From: CALMEC01 sp031376485
GTDB lineage: Bacteria > Actinomycetota > Thermoleophilia > Miltoncostaeales > Miltoncostaeaceae
Assembly: GCA_031376485.1 (NCBI GenBank)
Contig: JANMDV010000057.1
Location: 19,259-83,258 of the forward strand
Direction of reading: 5' to 3'
DNA: 64,000 bases
Each line of letters opens with the position of its first letter. Position 1 is the first letter of the stretch. The notes under the pieces were generated by a model. That model did not search any database, was not told the DNA's origin, and was given only the letters and a program-made list of their open reading frames with translations. The position numbers and the translations under genes were made by a program. Of the stretch, positions 50,131-59,355 are shown in pieces.

Positions 50131-51470
50131 CCCAGCCGGTCCGCGAAGTCGCGCTCGTCTGCACGAGCGACGATCCGGCCCTGGCCGACCGGCTCCGCGA
50201 TGCGACCTCGCGCGAGGTCGTCCCCACGGTGGTCATCCGCGGGGCCGATGCCCGCGCACGGCGGCTCGCGCAGGCGGCGGGCGCGGAGATCACGACGGAA
50301 CCCGTCGCAGACACCGCCGATCGGGTTGTGCTGCGGACGTGGGACGGACCGGCCCTGGACGCGCTTTTGGAGCGGGGCTGGCGGTTGGGACCGGTCGGCA
50401 GCGCCCCCCTGGCCGTCCCGGTGCGCCTGGACGGGCTGCGGGCACTCCACCTGACCAGCGTCCACCGACCCGACGACGGACGAATCTTCCACAAGGAGGT
50501 CGCCGCGCTCCGTGCGGCGGGGGCCGACGCGACCGTCCTGGGCCTCGATCCGCGGCCGCCACGCGCGCGCAGGGCGGCGGCCGGGTGGCGACTGGTCGCC
50601 GAAGCCCGGCGGCGCGACGTCGACGTCGTCCACATCCACGACCCCGAGCTTTTGCCCGCCGCATGGCTTCTGCGGCGGCGCACCGGCCGGCCCGTCATCT
50701 ACGACGCGCATGAGTATCTGGGACAGACCACGCGCACCAAGCCGTGGATCCCCGCGCGACTCCGCGCGCCCGCCGCCATCGCCGTCGCGCACATCGAGCA
50801 CGCCCTGGCAGGCGGGATCGATGCCGTCGTCACGGTCACCGAGGATATGGCCGTCGGGTTCGCCGATGCCGGTGTCCGCGCCGTCAGCGTCGCCAACTAC
50901 GCGCCGATGGCGCGCTTTCCCGATCCGGGCGAGCCCGAAGGCCGGTTGGTGGTCTACGTGGGCGGCGTCAGCCGGTCGCGCGGCCTCGATCTGATGCTGC
51001 AGGCGTTCGCGATGGTGGACGTCCCCGACGCACGACTGCTTCTTGCGGGTCCCGGCGATCCGGGGTCCCTGCCGCCGCGGGTCGAGCATGTGGGGTGGGT
51101 CGACTACACCGACGTGCCCGGCCTGCTGCGACGTGCCGCGGTCGTGTGGATGCCCCAACCCCGGACGCCCAATTGGGATCGCGCCCGCCCCACCAAGGTC
51201 ATGGAGGCCATGGCGTCGGGACGCCCCGTCGTGACCAGTGACCTGCGGCGGACGGTCGCGATGGTGCGACAAGCCGGATGTGGGATGGTCGTCCCGTATG
51301 ACGACCCAGGCGCCCACGCCGCCGCCCTGACGGAACTGCTGCGCGACCCCGTGCGGGCGCGGGCCCTGGGAGCCGCAGGCCGCGCGGCGTTCACAGACCG
51401 GATGACGTTCGAGGGCGAGGCCGCAAAACTGGTCAGGCTCTACGCCGAGCTGACAGGACGTGCTGCGTGA
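50127..51470 (+). CDS. Family 4 glycosyltransferase with an N-terminal extension
   Basis: The 447-residue protein has a GT-B catalytic part from about residue 105 (LRALHLTSVHRPDDGRIFHK). It includes DVVHIHDPELLPAAWLLRRR, VIYDAHEYLGQTTR and the GGVSRSRGLDLMLQAF donor domain. The first 105 residues resemble a small Rossmann-like fold (VREVALVCTSDDPALADRLR) and are not part of usual GT4 proteins. The function of that part is not recognised. Confidence 0.85.
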   Translation: MTQPVREVALVCTSDDPALADRLRDATSREVVPTVVIRGADARARRLAQAAGAEITTEPVADTADRVVLRTWDGPALDALLERGWRLGPVGSAPLAVPVRLDGLRALHLTSVHRPDDGRIFHKEVAALRAAGADATVLGLDPRPPRARRAAAGWRLVAEARRRDVDVVHIHDPELLPAAWLLRRRTGRPVIYDAHEYLGQTTRTKPWIPARLRAPAAIAVAHIEHALAGGIDAVVTVTEDMAVGFADAGVRAVSVANYAPMARFPDPGEPEGRLVVYVGGVSRSRGLDLMLQAFAMVDVPDARLLLAGPGDPGSLPPRVEHVGWVDYTDVPGLLRRAAVVWMPQPRTPNWDRARPTKVMEAMASGRPVVTSDLRRTVAMVRQAGCGMVVPYDDPGAHAAALTELLRDPVRARALGAAGRAAFTDRMTFEGEAAKLVRLYAELTGRAA

Positions 51471-52717
51471 GGGTCCTGTACGTCTCCCAGTACTTCGTGC
51501 GCGGCGACCAGCCCGGTGGGGTGCGCCACTGGCATCACACACGGGCGCTCGCCGATCGCGGCCACGACGTCCACGTCGTCACCTCCTACGTGCAGCACAA
51601 GGAGCGCAGCGTCCCCCAGGAGTTCACGGGACGTCGCATCGTCCGACGCGACGAGGACGGCATGGTGGTCTGGCGGACCTACGCCACCCCGGGGTACGGC
51701 GTCGACATGCGGTCACGCCTTGCCAACTATCTGAGCTTTGCGTTCTGGGCCTTGGCGGCGGGAATTCGCGCACCCAGACCGGCCGTCGTGGTCGCGTCAT
51801 CCCCGTCGCTCCCAGCAGCCGCGGGTGCGGCGATCCTCGCGTTGGTCAAACGCGCGTCGTTCGTACTGGAGGTCCGCGACCTGTGGCCGGGATCGGCAGT
51901 CGCCATGGGCCTGGTGCGCCAAGGTGGGGTCATCTACCGGGTCGCCCGCGCGCTGGAGTGGTTCTGCTACCGCCGCGCCAGGCACATCGTCGCGCTGACG
52001 GACGGCATCAGGGACGCGATCATCGCCACCGGCATCCCGGCCGCGCGCGTGACCCTGATCACGAACGGCGTCGACCGGCGCGAAACCCCTGCCGGTTCGG
52101 TGGACGTCCCGGTCCCGGCCGACGCGTTCGTCGCGATGTACGTCGGCGCGCATGGCACGTACAGCTCGTTGGGGACGGTTCTGGACGCCGCACAGGCGCT
52201 TGACGACGATCCCTTGGTGCGGTTCGTGCTGGTCGGCGGGGGGGACCAGAAGCCCGCGTTGCAGGCCGACGCCGCGCGACGCGGCCTGACCAACGTCGTG
52301 TTCGTCGACCCGGTGCCCAAACGCGACGTGCCGGCCTGGCTTGCCCGGGCGGACGTCTGCCTGCTGCCCTACCAAGACCGCGCGCTGTTCGCAGGCGCCC
52401 TCCCCAACAAGACGTTCGACTACATGGGGGCGGGCAAACCGATCATCGCGGCCGTCCCCGTCGGCGAGCTTTCCCGGCTCGTCGCGGCCGCCGACTGCGG
52501 CATTGCCATCGCGCCCGAGGATCCCGGCGCAATGGCCGACGCCATCCGGCGCCTGGCCGCCGATCGCGCCCTTGCGGCCCGGTTCGGAGCCGCCGGCGCC
52601 GAGTTTGTCTGCACCCACTACGACAGGAAGGCCCTCGCCGAGCGGTTTGTCGCGGTCGTCGAGGGGTGTCATCCGTCAACCGGCGGAGACCGACGTGGAA
52701 TGGGGGCGGGGTCATAG
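51467..52717 (+). CDS. Family 4 glycosyltransferase (WbuB-like)
   Basis: The 416-residue enzyme begins RVLYVSQYFVRGDQPGGVRH and contains VVVASSPSLPAAAGAAILA, FVLEVRDLWPGSAVAMGLV and LPNKTFDYMGAGKPIIAAV. These are characteristic of WbuB-like GT4 enzymes that add N-acetyl-aminosugars such as FucNAc; the specificity is only suggested. GTGA overlap with the previous gene. Its TAG stop lies at the left edge of the short hairpin repeat at 52716. Confidence 0.88.
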   Translation: MRVLYVSQYFVRGDQPGGVRHWHHTRALADRGHDVHVVTSYVQHKERSVPQEFTGRRIVRRDEDGMVVWRTYATPGYGVDMRSRLANYLSFAFWALAAGIRAPRPAVVVASSPSLPAAAGAAILALVKRASFVLEVRDLWPGSAVAMGLVRQGGVIYRVARALEWFCYRRARHIVALTDGIRDAIIATGIPAARVTLITNGVDRRETPAGSVDVPVPADAFVAMYVGAHGTYSSLGTVLDAAQALDDDPLVRFVLVGGGDQKPALQADAARRGLTNVVFVDPVPKRDVPAWLARADVCLLPYQDRALFAGALPNKTFDYMGAGKPIIAAVPVGELSRLVAAADCGIAIAPEDPGAMADAIRRLAADRALAARFGAAGAEFVCTHYDRKALAERFVAVVEGCHPSTGGDRRGMGAGS

Positions 52718-52756
52718 GCCGCCCAAGTGCCGTGTCGAAGGTGGCGTATAGCCGCC
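52716..52756. repeat. Short hairpin repeat, copy 2
   Basis: Similar to 26482-26526. The stem GCCGCC/GGTGGC keeps pairing through a G-T wobble. It spans the stop of the GT4 gene and the start of the sugar transferase gene, so it could influence coupling between the two. Confidence 0.4.
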
Positions 52757-53376
52757 CCAAGCGTGCGCTCGATTTGGTGATCGCGGTGCCCCTGTTCGTC
52801 GTGGCGGCGCCGGTGATGGTCGCTGTGGCGGTGTGGGTGCGGCACGATTCCCCGGGCCCGGTCCTCTTTCGTCAGGAGCGGGTCGGGTTGCACGGACGGC
52901 CGTTCCGGTTGCTCAAGTTCCGGACGATGGTGGTCGGTGCGGAGCGATTGGGTGCGGGCCTTGCGATCGACCGGGACGACGCGCGCATCACCCGCGCGGG
53001 CACGACCTTGCGGCGACTGTCGCTCGACGAGCTGCCCCAGTTGTGGAACGTGATCCGCGGCGACATGAGCATCGTGGGTCCGCGGCCGACAGTGGCGGCA
53101 CAGGTCGCGCGCTACACCGACCTGCAGCGGCGCAGGCTCGAGGCACGGCCCGGCATCACGGGCCTCGCACAGGTGCGCGGGCGGGCTTCGATCCCGTGGT
53201 CGCAGCGGATCGCGATCGACATCGAGTACATCGACCGATGGAGTCTCGGGTTGGACCTGCAGATTATGCTGCGTACCATCGCGGTCGTCGTGCGGCGCGA
53301 CGACACCTACCGCGGGGAGACCGGCGGATTCGACCTGCCCCCGATCGACGTGGAGGACCCACCATCGCCGAAGTGA
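52741..53376 (+). CDS. Undecaprenyl-phosphate sugar phosphotransferase (priming enzyme)
   Basis: The 211-residue protein belongs to the bacterial sugar transferase family (WcaJ/WbaP type, small form). It has a TM/re-entrant helix RALDLVIAVPLFVVAAPVMV, KFRTMVVGAE, DELPQLWNVIRGDMSIVGPR and RPGITGLAQVRGR. It attaches the first sugar-1-phosphate to undecaprenyl phosphate. Starts at 52732 and 52741 are possible; 52741 fits the family. GTGA overlap links it to the ATP-grasp gene. Confidence 0.9.
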   Translation: MAYSRPKRALDLVIAVPLFVVAAPVMVAVAVWVRHDSPGPVLFRQERVGLHGRPFRLLKFRTMVVGAERLGAGLAIDRDDARITRAGTTLRRLSLDELPQLWNVIRGDMSIVGPRPTVAAQVARYTDLQRRRLEARPGITGLAQVRGRASIPWSQRIAIDIEYIDRWSLGLDLQIMLRTIAVVVRRDDTYRGETGGFDLPPIDVEDPPSPK

Positions 53377-54368
53377 CCGTTCTGTTGACCTGCGCGGGAT
53401 CGCGCGTCGACATCGTGCGTGCGTTCCAGGCCGCCCTTCCCGACGGCCCCCACAACGTCCGCGTGTTGATCAGCGACGCGGGCGAGGCCTCGCCGACGCG
53501 GTTCGCCGCCGACGGCGTCGTCGACCTGCCCATGGTCGAAGACCCCGGCTACCGCGCGGCCGTCGTCGCGGTCTGCCGGCGCGAGCAGGTGCGGGCGCTC
53601 TTGCCGCTGACGGATCTGGACCCTGTGCTCTTGGCCACGTCCGCGCCCGAACTCGCCGCGATCGGCACTTCGGTGTTCTTGCCCGAGCCCCATGTGGCGC
53701 TGGGATGCCAGGACAAGTGGGAGTGCCACCAGATGTTGCAGGCCGCGGGCCTGCCGTCGCCGCCGACGTGGCTGGCGGGCTCGGTCGACCTGGCCGACCT
53801 GCCGTACCCGATGCTGCTGAAACCGCGTTTGGGCTTCGCCGCGCGCCACATCTACCGGGCCGCCGATGCCGACGAGCTCGCGTTCTTCGAGCGCTACTCC
53901 CCGCTCGAATCGGTGTACCAGCAAGCCCTCGACGGAATCGAGTTCTCGACCGACTGCCTGGGCGACCTGCAGGGACGGGCACTCGGCGCGATCCCGCGCT
54001 CGATGATGCAGGCCAAGGGCGGTGAGCAGGTCAAAGGCGAGTCGCTCGACGACCCGCAACTCGTGGAATTGGCCGTGCGCACGGTCGAGATGTTGGGCCT
54101 GCGGGGCCCGTCATGCATTCAGTGTTTTCGCAAGGACGGCGAGATCCAGGGCATCACCGACATCAACACGCGGTTCGGCGGAGGATTCCCGCTGCCCCTC
54201 GCCGCAGGGGGCGGATACCCGGAGTTGATCGTGCGGATCGCCGCGGGCGAACACCCCGAATCGCGCGTGGGCGCGCACCGCGCCGGGGTCGTCATGACCC
54301 GTTACCTCGACCAGACGATCCTTCATCGGGCACCCGGAGGGTTTCTGGCCGTCCCGGGCAACGGGTAG
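53373..54368 (+). CDS. ATP-grasp family protein
   Basis: The 331-residue protein begins VTVLLTCAGSRVDIVRAFQA with a pre-ATP-grasp Rossmann part. The ATP-binding segments are GLPSPPTWLAGSVDL, YPMLLKPRLGFAARHIYRA and GITDINTRFGGGFPLPLAAG, which resemble carbamoyl-phosphate-synthase-like ATP-grasp ligases often found in capsule loci. It may ligate an amino acid or other acid to a sugar. Overlaps the priming transferase by 4 bases. Confidence 0.83.
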   Translation: MTVLLTCAGSRVDIVRAFQAALPDGPHNVRVLISDAGEASPTRFAADGVVDLPMVEDPGYRAAVVAVCRREQVRALLPLTDLDPVLLATSAPELAAIGTSVFLPEPHVALGCQDKWECHQMLQAAGLPSPPTWLAGSVDLADLPYPMLLKPRLGFAARHIYRAADADELAFFERYSPLESVYQQALDGIEFSTDCLGDLQGRALGAIPRSMMQAKGGEQVKGESLDDPQLVELAVRTVEMLGLRGPSCIQCFRKDGEIQGITDINTRFGGGFPLPLAAGGGYPELIVRIAAGEHPESRVGAHRAGVVMTRYLDQTILHRAPGGFLAVPGNG

Positions 54369-54377
54369 GTTGCGCGG

Positions 54378-55190
54378 GTGGAGAAGGAGATCACCCTTGG
54401 CGACTACGGGCGCGTGCTGTGGAGCGGCCGGTGGGTGGTGCTCATCGCGGCCGTGGGCGCCGCACTCGTCGGACTCGTCGTCAGCCTCGCACGCGAGACC
54501 ACGTACACGTCGTCCAGCATCGTCTACATGGGCCTGGTGACGACGGCGCGGACGGGCGTGCCGGTCTCGACGCCGTTCACGACCCCGGCCACCGCGCAGA
54601 AGGCTTTGGCCGCCGACCGGTTCGTGCAGGCCACCGCCGACAGCGCGGACGTGGACTTCGATCGTGTCAAGGACGGCATCGCGTTCGTCGTCGAACGGGT
54701 GCCCGGTGCCGTCGGCGGCAACCAACCGACGGTGGCCACCATCCGGTACACGGATCGAGACCGCCCGACGGCCATCAGGGTCACGAACGCCTATGCGAAG
54801 AGCGTGTTCACCGTCGTTCAGGGCTTCTACCAAGGCGTGCTCGACGTCGAGCAGCAGATCGTCGACCGCAGCAACGCCCGGATGGCGGTCATCGAGAAGT
54901 CGCTCGATACCGTGCGGGCACAGAACCCCGCGGTGTCGACTTCGCTCGTCTCGCTGCAACAGGAACTCGCGACGCTCCAGCAGCGCGCGGACGAAGCCAT
55001 CCTGCTCCTGGCGAAGACCAAGCAGATCGAGCAGCCCTACGTCATCTCCGAGGCCACGTCCGCGGCCTCGTCGGCGCGACCCGGGCAGCGGTTGCGCACG
55101 ATCGTGTTCGGGACGGTGCTCGGTCTGATCCTGGGCGCGATCGTGACGTTCATCTGGCGCGGCAGCCCGGCGGGCCGTGCGTCTGCGTAG
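54378..55190 (+). CDS. Wzz-type chain-length determinant
   Basis: The 270-residue protein has TM helices at both ends (about 17-37 and 240-262). Between them is a long helical coiled region (VLDVEQQIVDRSNARMAVIE ... LQQELATLQQRADEAILLLA), the topology of polysaccharide co-polymerases (Wzz). No kinase domain is attached. The GTG start overlaps nothing upstream, while the next gene begins 14 bases before its stop. Confidence 0.82.
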   Translation: MEKEITLGDYGRVLWSGRWVVLIAAVGAALVGLVVSLARETTYTSSSIVYMGLVTTARTGVPVSTPFTTPATAQKALAADRFVQATADSADVDFDRVKDGIAFVVERVPGAVGGNQPTVATIRYTDRDRPTAIRVTNAYAKSVFTVVQGFYQGVLDVEQQIVDRSNARMAVIEKSLDTVRAQNPAVSTSLVSLQQELATLQQRADEAILLLAKTKQIEQPYVISEATSAASSARPGQRLRTIVFGTVLGLILGAIVTFIWRGSPAGRASA

Positions 55191-56589
55191 CCGCCACCTG
55201 GCACTCCTGGCAGTCGCCGGGCTCACCGCCGGGTGCGGCGGGGACGGCCCCACGCCGTCGACGACCAGTGCTGCCCCGACGCCCCCGGGGATCACGGTCA
55301 ACGTCATCGACGGCGACACGCGGGCGCCGTTGACGGGCGCGACGGTGCGCGCGATCGACGAGCAATCGGGACAGCCCACCGCCGAGGTGGTCACCGACGG
55401 CAACGGCAACGCGACGATCCCGGCGGGCACGTCCTTGGCACAAGCGATCAGTCCAAAGTACGGATCCGACGCACGCAGCATCCCATCCGACAAGACGACC
55501 GTCACGATCCCGCTCTACGATCCCGCCCTGCAGAGTCCCGAGTACGGCGGCGGGAGCGAGCGGACCAGGGACGTGCCCGCCGTGCAGCTTCCGCCGCCGG
55601 CAGGCAAGCCGACCTGGGACTGGACGGGGAGGGCCCTGATCGAGTTCCCACCCGCGGTCGCCCGCGGTGTCGTCGCGCTGACCACCAACACCGGTCGCGT
55701 ACTGGTGTTCAATGCCCGTACCGGCGTCATCATCTGGACCAAACGCCAGAGCACCACGACGCCCATCGCCTCGTCCCCCGCGATCCTGCCGACCGAGGGC
55801 ATGGTCCTGGTCTCGGGGATGGACGGCCGGCTGGTGGCCTACGGCCTGGCCAACCCCGGACGCGAACTGTGGACGTTCTCGACCGGCCGCAGCAAGATCG
55901 AGTCGTCCCCGCTGGTCAGCGAGGGAACCGCCTACGTCGGCGCCCACAACGGCCGACTCTACGCCGTCGCGACCGACAGCGGCAAGGCCCGATGGACGTT
56001 CCAGGCGGCCGGCGACATCAAGGGCAGCGTCGCCAAGTCCGGTGACACGATCGTGTTCGGCGACTACTCCGGCACGATCTACGGGGTCTCGACGGCCGGG
56101 CAGGAACTCTGGCGTACCAAAGTCGGCAAACGCCTGTATGGCGGACCCGGGATCTCGGGCAACACCGTCGTCATCGGTGATGTCGGGGGGGCGGTCATCG
56201 CCGTCGACCTTCGGACCGGACGCAGGCGCTGGAGTCATCGCACGGCGGGTGCGGCCAGCGTCTACTCAAGCCCGGCGATCGCCAAGGGGACCGTGTTCAT
56301 CGGTTCGTACAACGGCCGGTTCGAGGCGCTGCGCCTGACGGACGGGAGCGTTCGCTGGTCATATGACGTCGGCGGGCGGATCTCGGGGTCGGCGACCGTC
56401 GTCGGCAGAACGGTGTACACGTCGGTGCTCGCGCGCAAAGGTGAGCCTGACCGGACGTTCGGGCTGGACATCGCGAACGGAAAGGTGCGCTGGCAGAACG
56501 ACGACGGCCGCTACTCCCCCGCGGTCGGCGCCGGGCGCACGCTGTACATCGTGGGAAAGAACACGTTGTATGCGTACAGGACGGAGTAA
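55177..56589 (+). CDS. Lipoprotein with PQQ-like beta-propeller
   Basis: The 470-residue product has a lipobox signal (LALLAVAGLTAG-CGGD). A carboxypeptidase-regulatory-like Ig domain follows (about 35-105, VIDGDTRAPLTGATVRAID). Then come seven or so PQQ-like blades with repeated (L/V)YAVxxxxGxxxW motifs (GRLYAVATDSGKARWTF). PQQ residues are not clear, so it is probably a non-enzymatic scaffold. The start lies inside the wzz gene end. Confidence 0.85.
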   Translation: MRLRSRHLALLAVAGLTAGCGGDGPTPSTTSAAPTPPGITVNVIDGDTRAPLTGATVRAIDEQSGQPTAEVVTDGNGNATIPAGTSLAQAISPKYGSDARSIPSDKTTVTIPLYDPALQSPEYGGGSERTRDVPAVQLPPPAGKPTWDWTGRALIEFPPAVARGVVALTTNTGRVLVFNARTGVIIWTKRQSTTTPIASSPAILPTEGMVLVSGMDGRLVAYGLANPGRELWTFSTGRSKIESSPLVSEGTAYVGAHNGRLYAVATDSGKARWTFQAAGDIKGSVAKSGDTIVFGDYSGTIYGVSTAGQELWRTKVGKRLYGGPGISGNTVVIGDVGGAVIAVDLRTGRRRWSHRTAGAASVYSSPAIAKGTVFIGSYNGRFEALRLTDGSVRWSYDVGGRISGSATVVGRTVYTSVLARKGEPDRTFGLDIANGKVRWQNDDGRYSPAVGAGRTLYIVGKNTLYAYRTE

Positions 56590-57802
56590 GCGCCGGATCG
56601 CGTTGATCTCCGCCGGCCTCGCGCTGGTGTTGGCTGCCGGCGCGGGCGCGTACCTGGTGACCCGCAATGACGCCGGCAACGTGGAGGGCAGCACCGAGGG
56701 GTTCGTCGCGACGGAGAAGGGACCGCAGATCCCGGTGCCCGCGGGCACCTGGCCCGAGTACGGGTTCGACGCGCAACGGACACGGGCCAACGAGGCACTG
56801 GCGTTGGAGCCGCCGTTTACCGAACGGTGGCGCTACGACGCGGCCTCGCTTCTGGAGTTCCCACCCGTCGTCGGGGACGGCCGGGCGATCTTCGGCACCA
56901 ACGACGGTCGTGCAGTCGCGGTCGACACCACCAACGGGCGTGAGTTGTGGTCGACCAAGTTGAGCGGCCAGTTGGCGTCGTCACCGGCGTTGACACGGGA
57001 TCTCGCCCTCTTCGCGACGACACGCGGTCGCCTGGTCGCGCTCGGCGTGGACGACGGCAAGCGCCGCTGGAACGTCCGTGCCGGCTCATCGAGCGAATCC
57101 TCGCCCCTGGTGATCGGTGACGGCGCGTACATCGGCACGCTGGACGCCACGGTGGTCCGGGTCGACATCGGCACCGGCAAGATCGTCTGGAAGGTGCGCG
57201 CACCGGGCGAGATCAAGGCGAGCCTCGCCGCCGCGGGACCGAACGTGGTGGTCGGTGACTACGCGGGACGCATCACGGCGTTCGCCCAGCGCGACGGCGC
57301 AGTGGCATGGCGCACGACGAGCCCGGCGCCGCGATTTCGCGGCCCGGGACGGTTCTACGCCGGGCCGGCGGTCGCATACGGCCGCGTCTACCTGGGCAAC
57401 ATCAACAACCGGATCGTGGCCCTGCAGGCGAACACCGGCAAGCGCGCCTGGGTCCGGATGCTGGGGGACTTCGTCTACTCGAGTGCCGCGGTCAGCCGCC
57501 AAACCGTCTTCGTCGGAAGCTACGACCACAAGCTGTACGCGCTCGACGCGGTGACCGGCACCGTGCGATGGACGTTCGACGCCGGAGAGCGCGTCTCCGG
57601 GTCACCATCGGTCATCGGCCGCCTCGTTTACGTGTCAACCCTCGCTCGCGGCGGCCGCAACGGGACCACATTCGCGGTCGACGCCACGACCGGCAAGTCG
57701 GTCTGGTCGTTTCCCGATGGTCGCTACAGCCCGGCCGTCGGCGTCGACGGCCTGCTGCTCCTGACCGGCCGCCAGGTGTTGTACGGGCTCACCCCGGCGT
57801 GA
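56570..57802 (+). CDS. Signal-anchored PQQ-like beta-propeller protein
   Basis: This 410-residue paralogue of the previous gene has an N-terminal anchor (IALISAGLALVLAAGAGAYL) instead of a lipobox and lacks the Ig domain. Blades carry the same motif (KLYALDAVTGTVRWTF, RIVALQANTGKRAWV). It overlaps the previous gene by 20 bases and the MurJ-like gene by 4, so all three proteins should be made in equal amounts and placed outside the membrane near the flippase. Confidence 0.85.
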   Translation: MRTGRSKRRIALISAGLALVLAAGAGAYLVTRNDAGNVEGSTEGFVATEKGPQIPVPAGTWPEYGFDAQRTRANEALALEPPFTERWRYDAASLLEFPPVVGDGRAIFGTNDGRAVAVDTTNGRELWSTKLSGQLASSPALTRDLALFATTRGRLVALGVDDGKRRWNVRAGSSSESSPLVIGDGAYIGTLDATVVRVDIGTGKIVWKVRAPGEIKASLAAAGPNVVVGDYAGRITAFAQRDGAVAWRTTSPAPRFRGPGRFYAGPAVAYGRVYLGNINNRIVALQANTGKRAWVRMLGDFVYSSAAVSRQTVFVGSYDHKLYALDAVTGTVRWTFDAGERVSGSPSVIGRLVYVSTLARGGRNGTTFAVDATTGKSVWSFPDGRYSPAVGVDGLLLLTGRQVLYGLTPA

Positions 57803-59355
57803 ACGCGCAAGCCATCGCGCGGGCTGCCGGAATCGTCGCCCTGTTCGGGGTGCTCTCGCGGGTCCTGGGGTTCGTGCGCGAGGCCGTGCTGTCGCGCACG
57901 TTCGGCACCCGCGGCCAGGGCGGAGCACAGGCCGATGTGTTCGCCAACTCACTGTTTCTGGTCAACACGGTCGCGGCGCTCTTGCTCTACACCCTCGTGA
58001 CGCTGATCATCCCTGCGTTCGAGCAGGAGCGACAGGAACGCGACGAGGCCTCCGCCTGGAGCCTGTTGTGGACGGTCGGCGCATGGGTCGTCGTGGGGCT
58101 CTGCGCGCTTGGCACGCTCGCCGCCGTCTGGCCGCAGGCCCCGACCGCCCTGTTCGGCTTGGACGACGCGCGGGCCGACCTGATGGAGCACCTGGTGCGC
58201 ATCATGTCCGCAGGGCTCGCGCTGCAGGGGGTCTCGGCGCTTCTGACCGCCGTCCTGCAGTCCCAACGTCGGTTCGCAGGACCCGCCGCCGTCGGCGTCG
58301 CGTTCAACCTGGGCGTGATCCTGGGACTTCTGATCGGCGGGCGCAGCGTCGAGGCCGCGGCGTGGGGGATGGTCGCGGGTGCCGGAGCGCAGGTGCTCTT
58401 TCAGCTTCCGCAGCTCATCGGAGTGCTTCGCACCGCCCCCGGTCGCCCGTCGTGGAGCCATCCCCGGTTGCGGTCGTTCAGCACCCTCGCGGTTCCCGTC
58501 CTCGCAGCGTCACTGTCGCAGCAGATCAACGGGTTCACCGACAAGTTGTTTGCCAACTCGCTGGAGTACGGCCGCACGGCTGCGCTCAACTACGCCAGTG
58601 CGGCCGGTTCCGCCCCGAGGACGATCCTGCTGATGCCGCTGCTCGCGCCGATCTTCCCCGTCATCTCGCGGATGCTGGCCGAGGGCCGGCGGCGCGAGAC
58701 TGCGGTCGCGTTCAACCGCGCGGCCGGTGTGCTGGGGCTCGTTTCGGTGCCGATGGGGGCGTTTCTGATGATCTACCCGTCGGAGGTCGCGCGGATCTTG
58801 TTTGGCGGGTCCAAGTGCGACGCCGCCTGCGTGACCGACATCGCGGGGCCGCTGCGGTGGTATGCGCTGGCCGTCTGGGCGGCGTTCATCGGGTACCTGC
58901 TCAACCGCAGCCTGTCGGCCGCCAATCGTGCGCGCGAAATCATGGTCGCCACGCTCATCACCGTCGCCGCCACGATCGTGCTGGACCTGATTTTGCTGGG
59001 TCCGATGGGCCATTCGGGTCTGGCACTCGCGACGGCGCTCGGCGTCATCCTGAACACCGCCATCACCACGCGGATGCTGGCGCGGGCCCTGCCGGGATTT
59101 TCGCCGCGACACCTGATCGCGCGACAGGGACGTCTGATCGCCTGCGGAGCGATCGCGGCCGGCGTCGCGCTCGCCCTCGACGGCCTGCTGCCGGACGCCG
59201 ACGGGTCCGTCGCAGCGACCGCAGGGATGCTTGTCGTCAAGGCTGCGATCGCCGGGGCGGTCTATGTGGGGGCGACCCGGATCCTTGCGGCCACCGAGCT
59301 GCGCGAAGGGGCGAGGTCACTCCGCTCGATCGGGCGTCGGGCGCGGCCGGCATGA
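57799..59355 (+). CDS. MurJ/MviN-family lipid flippase (Wzx-like role)
   Basis: The 518-residue protein has about 14 TM helices and the MurJ start AAGIVALFGVLSRVLGFVRE. NSLFLVNTVAALLLYTLVTL, SLSQQINGFTDKLFANSLE and LLMPLLAPIFPVISRMLAEG follow. MurJ proteins flip lipid II; in this locus the protein more likely carries the polysaccharide repeat unit. The GTG overlaps the propeller gene and the stop overlaps the GT-C gene. Confidence 0.9.
   Translation: MNAQAIARAAGIVALFGVLSRVLGFVREAVLSRTFGTRGQGGAQADVFANSLFLVNTVAALLLYTLVTLIIPAFEQERQERDEASAWSLLWTVGAWVVVGLCALGTLAAVWPQAPTALFGLDDARADLMEHLVRIMSAGLALQGVSALLTAVLQSQRRFAGPAAVGVAFNLGVILGLLIGGRSVEAAAWGMVAGAGAQVLFQLPQLIGVLRTAPGRPSWSHPRLRSFSTLAVPVLAASLSQQINGFTDKLFANSLEYGRTAALNYASAAGSAPRTILLMPLLAPIFPVISRMLAEGRRRETAVAFNRAAGVLGLVSVPMGAFLMIYPSEVARILFGGSKCDAACVTDIAGPLRWYALAVWAAFIGYLLNRSLSAANRAREIMVATLITVAATIVLDLILLGPMGHSGLALATALGVILNTAITTRMLARALPGFSPRHLIARQGRLIACGAIAAGVALALDGLLPDADGSVAATAGMLVVKAAIAGAVYVGATRILAATELREGARSLRSIGRRARPA

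Noticed and set aside
58068..59351. 5' half of a long plus-strand frame ending at 60812
   Set aside because: This part overlaps the MurJ-like gene in another frame and is Arg-rich; the real GT-C gene starts at ATG 59352, which overlaps the MurJ stop.
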